64,000 nucleotides of DNA from Symsagittifera roscoffensis (taxonomy: Eukaryota > Xenacoelomorpha > Acoela > Convolutidae): contig NC_087068.1 of the NCBI RefSeq assembly GCF_963678635.1, positions 6,723,907 through 6,787,906 on the forward strand. The letters are read 5' to 3'. Shown here piece after piece: positions 36,301-43,129 of the stretch. Within the stretch, counting starts at the first letter, position 1. Each line of letters begins with the position of its first letter. The position numbers were made by a program, and so were the translations under genes. The notes beneath the pieces were generated by a model, which had not been told where the DNA came from, made no database searches, and was given only the letters and a program-made list of their open reading frames with translations.

Positions 36301-36353
36301 TCGTCGCTTTGAGGAGATGCTGATCTTGAGGAGACAGTTGACCGTGGAAACAT
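9180..36353 (-). CDS. Sphingomyelin synthase family protein (four exons recognised, 3' end missing)
   Basis: Exons on the minus strand are 36353-36054, 13162-12994, 12434-12246 and 9362-9180, with introns of 22,891, 559 and 2,883 bp. All junctions are GT-AG and phases match (0, 1, 1). The protein starts with about 85 Ser/Gly-rich residues, then has membrane segments (SERTRLAVSFVYFIFCGVT; ELILIVQGIVTVVIV; RRFLFIFSTLYLLRAICLF). After these come the family hallmarks TTLPFPG, CGNYFFSGHTITITL and GHYTID. The two His and the Asp of SGH and HYTID are the catalytic triad of this lipid phosphatase-like fold. The family moves phosphocholine or phosphoethanolamine head groups onto ceramide in Golgi, ER or plasma membrane. 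CGN replaces the usual CGD. The last conserved block (AYY...R.FWWYHT in relatives) was not found. It could be a synthase or the SMS-related protein; I cannot tell which. Confidence 0.85.
9565..10260. repeat. Dispersed repeat, copy 1 (see 23430-24130)
   Basis: Shared blocks with 23430-24130 in the same order and orientation are ttgttccgac, ggtaccacaattaat, accctttca, gagaaaaacc and, about 500 bp later, ctatgatc with ggagcattctgtg/gaacgctctgtg. Both copies are in introns of the sphingomyelin synthase family gene. No coding frame is seen, and the element type is not recognised. Confidence 0.55.
10260..12180. other. Intronic AT-rich sequence, nothing recognised
   Basis: This is the interior of intron 3 of the sphingomyelin synthase family gene. 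It is AT-rich with homopolymer A and T runs. I see no credible exon, RNA gene or element. Confidence 0.6.
12246..12434 (-). CDS. Sphingomyelin synthase family, exon 3
   Basis: The acceptor is gtttcag before 12434 and the donor is A|GTGAGTAC after 12246. It encodes LRRFLFIFSTLYLLRAICLF and TTLPFPGGDMEC, the family's conserved RR-F-TLYLYR and TTLPVPG region, then a less conserved loop ending LFSPN. A partial decayed copy of this exon lies at about 12838-12880. Confidence 0.88.
12775..12885 (-). pseudogene. Partial decayed duplicate of synthase exon 3
   Basis: On the minus strand, 12880-12838 reads ttcatctttagcaccctgta where the real exon 3 has ttcatcttcagcaccctgta. The translation FIFIFSTL-stop-LLRTVC mirrors FLFIFSTLYLLRAIC. 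The tyrosine codon is now TAA and the following residues diverge. The left part of this segment (12776-12830) is itself repeated at 26962-27055. Confidence 0.6.
12994..13162 (-). CDS. Sphingomyelin synthase family, exon 2
   Basis: The acceptor is gtttag before 13162 and the donor is A|GTGAGTG after 12994. It encodes VVFGNDRMPLNQPPLRDLV (the luminal stretch equivalent to the VP..PPLPD region of relatives), then a membrane segment FWALSCAELILIVQGIVTVV. It ends with a basic turn LHRNSS. It starts in phase 0 and ends with one base of the next codon. Confidence 0.85.
13625..14110 (+). pseudogene. Relic of a non-LTR retrotransposon reverse transcriptase
   Basis: Broken frames on the plus strand give, in family order, LRPIHFYPSLA (usual LRPISLLP), ASLVEEI, FLDLQK, HKVLLNKYYDYGIRESAYI, NLSDRKQYV and SQGSILGPVF (usual GVPQGSILGPLLF). 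These are the RT fingers and palm landmarks of Jockey/CR1-type LINEs. The YADD motif region is not intact and no ORF survives. It abuts the BEL relic at 14240. Confidence 0.75.
14240..15481 (+). pseudogene. BEL/Pao integrase-region relic, interrupted at 15481
   Basis: Translated blocks include SPLLQLYPFVDDGVIEVCGKL, then AELRKTFRIRDAQATIRHLI, then HNGLNF (usual DNGTNF), PPGAPHLGGL and LTYEELFALLYDAETILNSW followed by LNDVSDLRTLT. These are BEL/Pao integrase and post-integrase landmarks. Frames shift several times; 14243-14545 and 14984-15457 are the longest open pieces. The younger LTR element 15486-22599 is inserted into it, and the interrupted sequence resumes at about 22600. Confidence 0.75.
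15482..15485. repeat. Target-site duplication GTAA, left
   Basis: GTAA directly precedes the left LTR. The same four bases follow the right LTR at 22600-22603. A 4-bp duplication is usual for Ty3-type integration. Confidence 0.75.
15486..15895 (-). repeat. 3' LTR of env-bearing element
   Basis: 410 bp, TGGAACC...AACTCA in element orientation. It differs from 22190-22599 at one base that I see (A at 15731, G at 22435). It contains a perfect 13-bp-arm hairpin at 15753-15780 and a longer imperfect hairpin with atgattgg/ccaatcat ends. The sequence just upstream in element orientation, cccggatggg, is a weak polypurine-tract candidate. Confidence 0.92.
15896..17491 (-). other. 3' internal region of env element, no gene recognised
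   Basis: 1.6 kb lies between the end of the accessory ORF and the 3' LTR. It contains two copies of ggtgggttaggcc (about 16578 and 16623) and a few short unconvincing frames on both strands. I cannot assign a function. Confidence 0.5.
17492..19300 (-). pseudogene. Unrecognised accessory ORF downstream of env, one in-frame TAA
   Basis: It is open from ATG at 19300 for 452 codons, has one TAA at 17944-17942, then is open in the same frame for 149 more codons to the stop at 17492, about 602 codons in all. Residues 1-200 are Pro/Ser/Thr/Asn-rich and look disordered. Residues from about 220 on look folded (HWTSYYHFTNPLCLPL, LTHRQFTYIGYKKSL, LFSLTFHFLAPHERDLHCSH, HKLYNLIQNT). No signal peptide or membrane segment is evident. 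Its ATG overlaps the end of the env frame by 4 bp. Decayed relatives occur at 1380-2090 and 3086-3478. I do not recognise the family. Confidence 0.7.
19297..21916 (-). pseudogene. env: Envelope-like glycoprotein gene of an LTR element, frameshifted
   Basis: It starts with a signal peptide (MYILKILIFLQLLFLI at 21916). A Cys-bearing ectodomain includes a block with EDTCTTFQVAKIHARMIKF, a central helix-like stretch ELETLHQLCELERTQIL, N-glycosylation sequons and RCYKRIPIFY. A hydrophobic segment follows (about 19800-19690, with ILYAMFNFIGFLFSLL), then VARILFAGFFGIF and a Pro/His-rich tail ending at 19297. The parts are in different frames: breaks near 21604, in the A-run near 21225, and near 19855. 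The pattern resembles glycoproteins of chuviruses and of retroelements that captured them, a class III fusion-protein type; that family name is recognition by eye, not a search. The breaks mean this copy should not make a complete protein unless they are assembly errors. Confidence 0.75.
21904..22114 (-). pseudogene. Coding remnant upstream of env
   Basis: One minus frame is open from after a TAG near 22115 to TAA at 21904-21906. It reads like real protein (IEITVKLNNITQHPYPLNPP, FITTEVIYKYDRYTKKTIGY). It overlaps the env ATG by 13 bases. It may be the 3' end of an ORF whose rest was lost with gag-pol when the deletion formed. I do not recognise it. Confidence 0.4.
22170..22189 (-). promoter_or_regulatory. 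Primer binding site of env element
   Basis: In element orientation the 5' LTR end AACTCA is followed by T, C and then TGGTGCGACC. The same TCTGGTGCGACC follows the LTR at 51327. A tRNA ending GGTCGCA plus CCA would match, but I cannot assign it to a known tRNA. Confidence 0.65.
22190..22599 (-). repeat. 5' LTR of env-bearing element
   Basis: 410 bp, nearly identical to 15486-15895. It is the 5' LTR because the primer binding site adjoins its 22190 edge on the minus strand. The hairpin is at 22457-22484. Confidence 0.92.
22600..22603. repeat. Target-site duplication GTAA, right
   Basis: It matches 15482-15485 on the other side of the element. Confidence 0.75.
23430..24130. repeat. Dispersed repeat, copy 2 (see 9565-10260)
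   Basis: Same ordered blocks as 9565-10260: ttgttccgac, ggtaccacaattaat, accctttca, gagaaaaacc, then actatgatctgaac. Direct orientation. Identity is low, so the duplication is old. Confidence 0.55.
24305..24540. repeat. 30-bp minisatellite
   Basis: About seven tandem copies of a 30-mer (ggaatccggtttcagaccgt plus gtggaccaaa). The length is a multiple of three, so a plus-strand frame (24281-24730, ten-residue repeats of FRPCGPKESG type) and a minus-strand frame both stay open. I read these as by-products of the repeat, not as genes. Confidence 0.85.
24845..25102. repeat. 21-bp minisatellite
   Basis: Twelve copies of a 21-mer (ttcagactttgcagacttat plus g). Frames of seven-residue repeats (MFRLCRL on plus, SLQSLNI on minus) stay open on both strands. 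It shares the core cagac with the 30-bp array 300 bp upstream, so the two may be related. Confidence 0.88.
25140..28140. other. Intronic AT-rich sequence with minor local repeats
   Basis: No gene is recognised. Local duplications include tcaacaggtg..acaaccgaaatgaa (26757 and 27326) and aaaccaaatgagc (26880 and 27115). The segment 26962-27055 is related to 12776-12850. It lies in intron 1 of the sphingomyelin synthase family gene. Confidence 0.5.
28147..28745 (+). repeat. Partial 5' LTR of BEL/Pao element
   Basis: It begins with the block shared with 35289-35335 and contains a TATA-like tatatatataag at about 28238-28250 followed by a less AT-rich transcribed-type region. The stretch ggcgcccagatag near 28742 could be a primer binding site for a Lys-type tRNA (usual tggcgcccaac), but its first base does not fit. 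The LTR start (tgttaagtag type) is missing. Confidence 0.55.
29950..30940 (+). pseudogene. gag: BEL/Pao gag remnant
   Basis: Broken frames contain PGIKLPTFDS followed by NNWFKLFQS (usual LPKIELPTFSGN..W..F...F), KLENFERLYNNEFQTLVRF, SSKVPPAV and DYATLKDLTNWL. The zinc knuckle CFNCLGNHMTTDC is at about 30866-30904 with all three Cys and the His present. Several in-frame stops occur (30130, 30511, 30588 and others). The capsid would have packaged the element RNA. Confidence 0.7.
31080..31557 (+). pseudogene. BEL/Pao aspartic protease remnant
   Basis: Open on the plus strand through the protease region. AILDNCSSCSYVLKSTADTL corresponds to the family's ALLDNGSSCSF..KSTA, with the Gly of the D-T/N-G motif changed to Cys. 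Further on, GHILLGIDVFWHIAE and GSPYGERNLLGWTLTGPL are BEL-type protease C-terminal landmarks. It ends at a TAA at 31555. Loss of the active-site Gly suggests an inactive enzyme. Confidence 0.75.
31905..33340 (+). pseudogene. pol: BEL/Pao reverse transcriptase and RNase H remnant
   Basis: The RT palm shows LLLRFGEEPLAVSGDIESMF, VIKEDDQ, YQYTRPVFVAKCSPAIAIFA and FYTDDL at 32349-32366 (two catalytic Asp kept). These are followed by WDTMNDTL, LSQRKILSTVARIFDTL and SLKILLQKLWR. RNase H shows VFTDASE near 32859 and SISKLELQAAAIGARL near 32955. Stops and frameshifts separate these blocks. Confidence 0.8.
33550..34956 (+). pseudogene. BEL/Pao integrase and C-terminal domain remnant
   Basis: ARGRLRYSQMPD, AHHKGMHLGTRFVRHYLQQN (His part of the zinc domain; the two Cys are gone), YICLFTCLTTRAIHLETTDN, then LLVNAADF where the family has DN..NF, then PRSAPHFGGMWE. 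The second catalytic Asp is not in place. The last open piece, 34705-34956, has RTKWKQKR, KGDLVWI and RSVWPLGKVLETF, the usual BEL/Pao end. Not functional. Confidence 0.8.
34994..35065 (+). repeat. Hairpin at BEL internal/LTR junction
   Basis: atctacttaacaatctcccc is followed by ttttctcgatt and the near-perfect reverse complement ggggggagatattgttaagt. The purine side is the likely polypurine tract, and tgttaagtagatcc starts the 3' LTR at about 35053. A second copy is at 37165-37235. Confidence 0.7.
35053..35340 (+). repeat. Partial 3' LTR of BEL/Pao element
   Basis: It starts TGTTAAGTAGATCC and runs almost unchanged along 37217-37460. It then continues into the block shared with 28147-28195 before breaking off into host intron sequence at about 35340. 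Confidence 0.65.
36054..36353 (-). CDS. Sphingomyelin synthase family, exon 1 (N-terminus, first membrane segment)
   Basis: The ATG at 36353-36351 follows an in-frame TGA three codons upstream, so it is the first usable start in this exon. It encodes 100 residues: a low-complexity Ser/Gly/Asp-rich head, then a hydrophobic segment (LAVSFVYFIFCGVTCAYS). The donor is TCG|GTCAGT after 36054, an imperfect but usable site in phase 0. The phase agrees with the phase-0 acceptor of exon 2 at 13162, and the joined hydrophobic segment continues smoothly into VVFGNDRMP. The link to exons 22.9 kb away is inference from phase and family architecture. Confidence 0.72.
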
Positions 36354-36489
36354 ATGAAGTCAGGGACGTCTCGAGGCTCTTTTTTCTTGTAACCGTTTCT
36401 CTCTTTCAAATTTTTCGGCTCTTTTTCCTCTCCTCTACGTCTCACATATGCATAAATTTTACATTTTACCGAGGGGTTTTACAAGGTTT

Positions 36490-36665
36490 GAGTATTATAC
36501 CAAATATGATTGTCATGGTTTAATTAGTCTTCATGCCAATTTTTTTATCAAGAGGAAATTCTGAACAAAAAATACCCGTTAAGAACTGCAGGTGGGGGAA
36601 AGAAAAAGGGCTCTTTTCTACTCCCCCTCCCCCCAAATTTCAAAAAATTCAATTTTATAGTTGTT
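36490..36665 (+). repeat. Copy of a G/C-tract foldback family
   Basis: ttaattagtcttcatgccaa, then gaacaaaaaat, then gcaggtgggggaaa, gggctcttttc and finally ctccccctccccc. The same words in the same order form the palindromic element at 42647-42831. A related G/C-tract block follows at 36811-36965. Confidence 0.55.
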
Positions 36666-36810
36666 TTACGTGTTATTATGCTTAAAAGAGTGATGTTACG
36701 ATTTAAAGTATGAAGAACAAATTTGTTCACAATAATGAATTTGTTCACCATGTAAGTTTTTATTACGCTAAGACTATGTTAAAATCTTTTTTCAAAACTG
36801 AAAGTCAAAA

Positions 36811-36965
36811 GTGCGGAGGGGGGGGGGGGGTGGGTGGAGTGGAAAAGAGCAGGAAAAAGAGCCGTTTTTTTCATATGATCTCTGGTTTAATAAGTATGAT
36901 CAATTATTTATTTTTGCCACATCAAAATTGTTTTTCCCCGACCCCCTCCGCCCCCCTCCCCCTTT
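36811..36965. repeat. G-tract / C-tract pair
   Basis: A run of 12 G with ggtgggtgg at 36816-36840, with gaaaaagagccg, faces ccccgaccccctccgccccc at 36939-36958. It forms an imperfect stem with about 100 bp between. The short ORFs over it are compositional. Confidence 0.5.
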
Positions 36966-37164
36966 ATTTCAAATTTTAGTCCTTTTTCTTTTCCCCGTCT
37001 GCAAATCTTTACATGAAAAATGGGATCTACTTAACAATCTCCCCTCCCTCTCCCCCTTATTGTATCTTCTAAAGAATCTCCACCCCTGTAAATAAAAACA
37101 GTAAATTGGCACTAGAGCGTTGTATGTAAATTCGAATTTTGCTGCATTCTGATTGGTCGAAAAT

Positions 37165-37465
37165 TCGCTGCAAGCAATCTACTTAACAATCTCCCCCTTT
37201 TCTCGAAAGGGGGTGGGGGAGAGATTGTTAAGTAGATCCGAAAAACATTTGTTCACATTCTCAGACAGATTGTTGTGAAAATTGACAAGGTGCACTAATA
37301 AAGCCATGAAAGACATATAAAACTAATGTAAAACATTGTAAAACCACCCATTAGACTATAAGATTGATGCTCAGGCGAGGGACAGGAAAACAGACCAAAC
37401 TTTTGCTAAAAAGTTTCAAAGTTGTTTTTATAAGTTCTAAAGGCTACGTTTTTACGATAGAAACA
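37165..37465 (+). repeat. Second copy of BEL 3' end: hairpin plus LTR start
   Basis: It matches 34994-35290 with high identity, including ttcgctgcaagcaatctact, the hairpin, tgttaagtagatccg and ataagattgatgctcaggcg. It stops where the first copy runs on into the LTR. Another arm, gatctacttaacaatctccc, is at 37023. It lies upstream of exon 1 of the synthase gene. Confidence 0.8.
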
Positions 37466-37469
37466 AAAG

Positions 37470-38700
37470 AAGAAAAAATATGTTCAAGAAAGATGCTTGA
37501 TAACCATGTATAAAATTTCACTGCATTATAACAACGCTAAAATCGCGTTTTTTTATAAAGAAACTCGACTTTGAGGGTAAGTAGAGGAAAGAGTCATCAT
37601 TTTCTCCAAGCTGTCAAAAAATTTTACATAAACACTGCTTACCAATGAAATAAGACAAGTATATATGAGTGCAATACTGAAACTCTTAATAAATTGCAAT
37701 AGTTGATACTCAAAACAAAACGCCAAAATAAAGTTTTTTAAACAATAACGACATTTTCTGACTTAGCCAGACTAGTTTGTCGGTTGACTTTATTGTGTAC
37801 TGAGTTGACTTTATGTCTAGATTGTTTTGCTATATATAGCGAATAATTAGAAATTTGATGTCGTTTTTAAACGAATGGTATCACGTACATTTAGACTGTA
37901 ATTTGCTCGTTTTGGAGATGTTTATAAGAGCCGAAAAAAATTGTTATCATATCACAGTTCGAAAAAACTTCTTGCAATAAAAGTCGTTTCATTGAGCTCA
38001 GTGGTCACCTTGATAACGCAATCTTGGGAAATTTTTGATGAAAGCGATTCAAGATTTTTAGTGGAGTTACAGAAGCAGAAAAAAATCTTTCAAATCGAAA
38101 TTTTTACGCACTGGGCATTGGTGACCTCAACTCAGCTACAAATTAACTTTATTGACTCATTAAAACTTACTCAGCTCATTGCTAAACTTCAGGAAGCTCA
38201 AAAGCGTAAACGTCCCCGCATTACAGGAAGTTTATAAGAATACACAACCTTAAGACCAATTTGTAGAGCTTCAAAGACTCTGACATAAAAAAATTTTGTC
38301 GGGTTTCAAATGGTAAGTTGCCGTATCTGTGTAGTCTTACGTCTAATTGCATCACTAGAAGTTTTGACGCCAAAATGTTAATTGATTAATGAAATTTTGG
38401 CATGACATGGAATTGTACAGAGCATATAAGCGCGTCTATGCGCGGTTTTCAGCTAATAAGAGAGTTTCATAACCTCATGAGAAAAAATGCACCAGAGATT
38501 GAGTGACAGTGTCATCCGGCCGGATGATGGCAAACCTCTAAATGAATGTTAGATTTATACATACTGGTTTAACGACCTAGATTTTTGCTATTAACTGTCT
38601 TCTCATCAGAGAAATTGTATTTTCAGTGGTTTGATTAAATTGGATATTCAGTTGTTGTTGTTGTGGAAGCATGAGTTTATCGGTTTACCAATACCTTCAG
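37470..38700. other. AT-rich intergenic sequence
   Basis: A 98-codon open frame at 37941-38237 has no recognisable domain and I do not call it. A perfect 16-bp palindrome tcatccggccggatga is at 38512-38527. Otherwise nothing is seen. Confidence 0.5.
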
Positions 38701-38702
38701 AT

Positions 38703-39005
38703 TCAAGTGTAGAAATTGTCACACGTTACCGTTTGACATGACGCAGCCAGCATAATATAAAACCCAATGATAATCTCCCCATTCTGGCAACAGGCGTCAG
38801 CAGCGCAATCGATTGAATGGTCAAAATGGTAAGCCACCATCAAGATGGCTACAATCGCGACAGATAGAATTGAAGTGAGACACCAATAAGGAGACAAGCC
38901 GACATTAGTAGAGCCAACTGAGCCAATATATGAACTCAAAATTACGAGAGAAACTGAAGCACAGGAAATTAGGAGAGATGCGAGAAACCAAGAAAATAGA
39001 GTGAA
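38703..39005 (-). CDS. Candidate terminal exon of a multi-pass membrane protein
   Basis: A good acceptor (ttttttccccag) precedes 39005. From there one frame is open to the TGA at 38703. It encodes three hydrophobic stretches (LFSWFLASLLISCASVSLVI; YWCLTSILSVAIVAILMVA; EIIIGFYIMLAASC) with a loop holding several Cys (DCAADACC). That spacing suits the end of a four-span protein. No matching upstream exon in a compatible frame was found; the GTGAGT donor at 39059 would leave a 54-bp intron but the wrong phase. It may be a gene fragment or pseudogene. Family not recognised. Confidence 0.35.
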   Translation of the reverse strand, partial: FTLFSWFLASLLISCASVSLVILSSYIGSVGSTNVGLSPYWCLTSILSVAIVAILMVAYHFDHSIDCAADACCQNGEIIIGFYIMLAASCQTVTCDNFYT

Positions 39006-39148
39006 CTGGGGAAAAAAGCGTCACCAAAACGAGAGAAAAAGGAGTATCGTGCAACTCACTGAATTGTAATAAAGCAGACACCAAGATCAGAAGTTAAATA
39101 TTCAAATGTCTCGGAGCAGAATCTCAACTTCGACTGCAGCCAAAAAAA

Positions 39149-39207
39149 ACCTGGACAAAACCTCCAATCAGTAAGGTTTTGTCCAGGTCTTTTCCTTACT
39201 GATTGGA
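39149..39207. repeat. Two interleaved perfect inverted repeats
   Basis: Arm A acctggacaaaacct (39149-39163) pairs with 39174-39188. Arm B tccaatcagtaagg (39163-39176) pairs with 39194-39207. The order A-B-A'-B' is that of an H-type pseudoknot, and A' and B overlap by three bases, so the two stems compete or stack. Confidence 0.85.
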
Positions 39208-39329
39208 AAAATTTGTCACCACGAAAATAGTTGCATTCGGAAGATGCCAACATTAACTCAGAAAAACAGCTAAAAACTGAGTATTTACAGCAGTTCATGT
39301 TATCATTGTTGAATCGGCATCACAAGCAA

Positions 39330-40980
39330 TTATCAACAATAAAAGTGGCGGAAACGTAGTAACCACAGGATGCATACGAATATGCGACTAGGCAAGAAAA
39401 AAGCATATCTTATACTTAGAGGATGAAACTAATCCGCTTCGTCCATCGACATCACACGAACAGACTGAACAAGAACACATGGGTTATATTCAGCCACGAT
39501 TTCAGTTACCAGGACTAAAAGAGACGCGGCCAGTCAAGAAGACGACAAAAGTTCCCACGATGATATTTTAGTTCATGAGGACGACAAAAACTAAGGAGGA
39601 CAAAACAAGACCGGTTACACGTACGACAAAAACGTTCGAATCAAATAATTCACGGAAATATTCAGCAAAAGATGGTAACTTTGCAAAACGCGCTAGGTGG
39701 GGACATTGCGCAAAAGTGTGTAGGGCACCAGACGTCAATTATATACCAGAAAAAAAAAGCAGCCGAAAAATGAAAAAGATACCCTGGATGTAGAAGAAAA
39801 CGACCCAGTGGCATATGAAAAAATCATAAAGCAAATAATTAAAAATATGCGTTCAAAAAATAAACAACGATAAATATACTGGAAAACGATGTAAAAGTTC
39901 ACTGAGTTAAACTAAAAACCAGAACTGAAAACATTTTCGCTGTTACAGATTCATGAAGCCCAATATCAATCCTCAACGGCAACACAGACTTTTGAAATCA
40001 ACCAATAGCACAGCAAAATTCAAATATATACCGCCAAAAACTTGGCTTTTCACCAATGAGAAAATATAATTCAAAAAGGAAGACTGATCATGGCCATCGA
40101 ATCAGGGAGATGGATAATTCAATCAGCCCTTTCGATACTGGTACACGAACATAACAGAAACATCATCAGACAAACTTTTATATTAAAAAATGATATCCGA
40201 CTCAAACAAGGCAAACCGAAACAAAATAAAATATTTTTATACAGGAAATGGAAAATTTAGACACAGAAATTATACAAAGAGTTAAGGATATATACCAGGA
40301 ACTATGCATACGAATTAGAAAGGCAAAAACCTCGAATCGATAACATAAATTGTAGAATACGTATTTTCCATCCAACAGAAAAGAAGACGGACACCAATTC
40401 ATCTTTAAGAACGAGAAGAAGAAAAATAAACTGATTGATCAAGAACATACTTTAAAGTTTGACAAACGCTTAGATAAACAAAAGCCCAATTGCGACAACA
40501 GTAAGAACGGATCAAACGGTTAAACTAGCACTGGACTTGAGGAATATCAATAAATTTAGCCAATAAGAGATGGTAAATATTGATCTACTCTTAGAAAATA
40601 TTGCACAAATCGTTAAATCAATCAACAAGGAACTAATGTTGTTTTCAACGCTAGATTTACATTTTCAACGCTTGATTCAAAAGCAATGTTGCTCAATAGC
40701 GATGAAATCGAGTAAACCAAAAACTACTTGTTCCTTTCGTGCAATTTGAGTTCTTCGGAAATTTTTAAAGAAAAAATTCATGGGGACTTCAATGGGGGGC
40801 ATTCCAGTTCTTCGAAGTATTTCTCATTAGTTCGTTTCTTAATGAACCAGATGTCCAACAGAGCTTTGCATCTTGGCACTCGGCTAAAAACAATTCGTAA
40901 CAATGATCCGATGCAACAAATGTAGTGATAAATAGTTTTCACATGAAGGACTCTTGAGACTCCATTCTGAACGCTAAACA
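39330..40980 (+). pseudogene. Ty3-like gag-pol relic
   Basis: Plus-strand blocks: a knuckle remnant RARWGHCAKVCRAPDVNY (about 39690-39745). Then KLALDLRNINKFS at about 40520 (usual LALDSRELN), NIDLLLENIAQIVKSIN, LMLFSTLDLHF (usual FSTLDLRYAYSQ) and a degraded region where the RT palm should follow. Stops and frame changes are frequent. It is a different lineage from the element at 50892-64000, judging by the RT wording. It is in intergenic DNA between the synthase gene and tubulin. Confidence 0.7.
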
Positions 40981-41289
40981 AGACGAATTATTCAGCAAGA
41001 ACTTTACAAAAAAAATTAAAAAACGGATGTTTCAAATCCAGCAACTTTGTGAATAAAAACGTGAAATGTTTGAACAATTCCGAAGCCTGAGTCAGGTGGG
41101 AAAAGTTTATCAAACACAAAGGCGAAGCTGCAGCTCGCATACACAAGCAAAAATATGACCGATAACTCTACAGGGAAAACCTGAATGAGCAAAACTTTGA
41201 ATCTACAAAAATACTTAAGTGACGCACGCCAATTATGAGTCTACATAATTGCTAAGTGACGCAAGCCAACTATGACCCAATGACAGTAC

Positions 41290-41440
41290 CAGTAAAAAAA
41301 AAGATATTTACCAGCTAACTTTTCTAAATTTATAGAGCGTACGCATTTTAGCTCATTAACAACATCCGACCCTGCCCAGGTTCGAACCTTCTTATTTCGT
41401 TGCGGTTCTCTTTCCCTACCTCTACGCTACAGATCCATGA
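41290..41440 (-). ncRNA. tRNA-like Pol III unit (tRNA pseudogene or SINE head)
   Basis: On the minus strand TAGCGTAGAGG (41429-41419) fits the A-box consensus TRGYNNANNNG. GGTTCGAACC (41388-41379) is a perfect B box 30 bp downstream. A run of nine T, a Pol III-type terminator, lies about 75 bp further on near 41305-41297. The anticodon arm does not fold convincingly and acceptor pairing is poor, so a working tRNA is unlikely. Confidence 0.4.
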
Positions 41441-42646
41441 TACCTTGAAGTTAAACTGCTATTTGTAATATAACAGTCTGTGTTAATATCCTTAGCATTG
41501 GCTGTACTTAATAGCTGGTTATTGATCAAAATGAACACATTTTGTCTCAACAATATTTGCGTCGCTACAATATTTGCGCATTGAGTTGAAAAAAAAGTTC
41601 AAACTCTAACACAAGCTTTGCCTGTGCAAACAGCTTAAGGTTACCTATATAATTCATGGTATGCTTTAGGATGCAAGTGGAACCATAATAGAAACACCTT
41701 TGTCCTGAGCAGAGGCATAATTTGTGAAAATAAAGTGAGTTTCCTCCGCGAATTTTGAATTTTGTACGTTCAAAGCACAACCCAAACGAGCTGCTAGTGA
41801 CGCGCACATTGTTGGGGCTGAATTTTTCGATAAATACTTTTGAAGATTGTAAGGAAAAAATGGGATAAAGTATTCTCGGGTGAACTTCGGGAAATATCAG
41901 AAGAAAGGGTAATCTGGTTTCCCTTCGCTGATTGAATTGGAAATCATTCGTCTGTTTTCATCTTAGCTTTTGATAGGGATGTGCTTTATAATTCTGGTGA
42001 CATGACAGTTACCAAGAAATGTTCTCCGACGTTTCATATCTTCGAGGTTGCTTAAAAATAATAACAAAATTGTTTTTTTTTGAACAATCAGAAAATTTAA
42101 ATGTTAGGTTAGGGATTACAGGCGTAATTTTCACATACTCGCTTTAAAGAGGACACTGAAAAAGCCATCATGTTGTCAAAAAATCGGGCTAACTTTTCGG
42201 TTGAAAAGCTTGTGAAGTCGACGGTCTTTATTTGAAAACCGAAGTGATTTGAAGAACTTTTGTTCGTTCCGCAAGCTGTTGCACTTTTGGTATAATGGCT
42301 TTATTTTTATAATGCACGACTTTGCACATTGAAATTTGCTACTCATGTTTTCCGCGACTCATGCAGAGAATTTGCGCAACCCATGCTGCGATTTTGCGAC
42401 ACTCATGTTGCGACAATAAGCGACTCAAGTAGCGGTTTTGCGCGACCCATTAAGCGCTTAACCAAAATAACACGTAACACAATCTTGAAAAAGGACATTT
42501 TGAAAATTGGAGAGTGTGGAAGAGAGCAGCAATGGGAAGTATGAAGACAAACGTGTTACGATAAAAAAAATTATTCACCCTTCAAAATTTCGTTTTGGTT
42601 TTATCCAAAAGAGTTGGGGGGCGGGCGAAAAGGATCAACCACTGCT

Positions 42647-42831
42647 TAATTAGTCCGCATACCAATTTATATAACAATCGAATAATGTGAACAAAAAACA
42701 ACCTTACAAAGGTGGGGGGGGGGGGGGCGAAAAGGCTCTTTTCCTTCCCCCCCTCCACCTGCAATTTTATACCTGTAAAGGTACTGTTCACATTGTCCGA
42801 TCATGATGAAAATTGATATGCGGACTAATTA
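42647..42831. repeat. Palindromic foldback element with G/C tracts
   Basis: Terminal arms taattagtccgcata (42647-42661) and tatgcggactaatta (42817-42831) are perfect complements. Inside, aatgtgaac/gttcacatt and ggtgggggg/cccccctccacc also pair, around a centre gaaaaggctcttttc near 42735. No coding capacity. Related partial copies are at 36490-36665, 36811-36965 and perhaps 35590 and 49650. Confidence 0.8.
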
Positions 42832-43129
42832 GGATATGCCAAACACTTAAATTGCTTGGAAAGTTTAATAATTGCTTGGAAAATATCACGGTTACGAATT
42901 CTTTAAATGCCCAAATTTGGTAATTATATTCAATTATAACTGTCAAAAACTCAACAAAATAACCTGTTTGATTTATTTACATGCGCCAAAACTTGGATGC
43001 AGGCCACGATGCCTTAGCTGTTGTTTAGTTACTCACCATGAACATGTGGAATTTTAACTCCGAGAAAAGAAAAAAGAGCCATACTTCACAACTTTCACAA
43101 CTGAAAGAATCGGCCGAACGAAGAAACGT

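Noticed and set aside
36128-36445. 105-codon minus frame over synthase exon 1
   Set aside because: Overlaps exon 1 in another frame; lacks the membrane segment and phase agreement that support 36054-36353.
35053-37036. A single 2-kb BEL LTR from tgttaagtag to ctacttaaca
   Set aside because: It would contain host exon 1, and the 35053 copy runs into the block shared with 28147, which indicates a truncated LTR instead.
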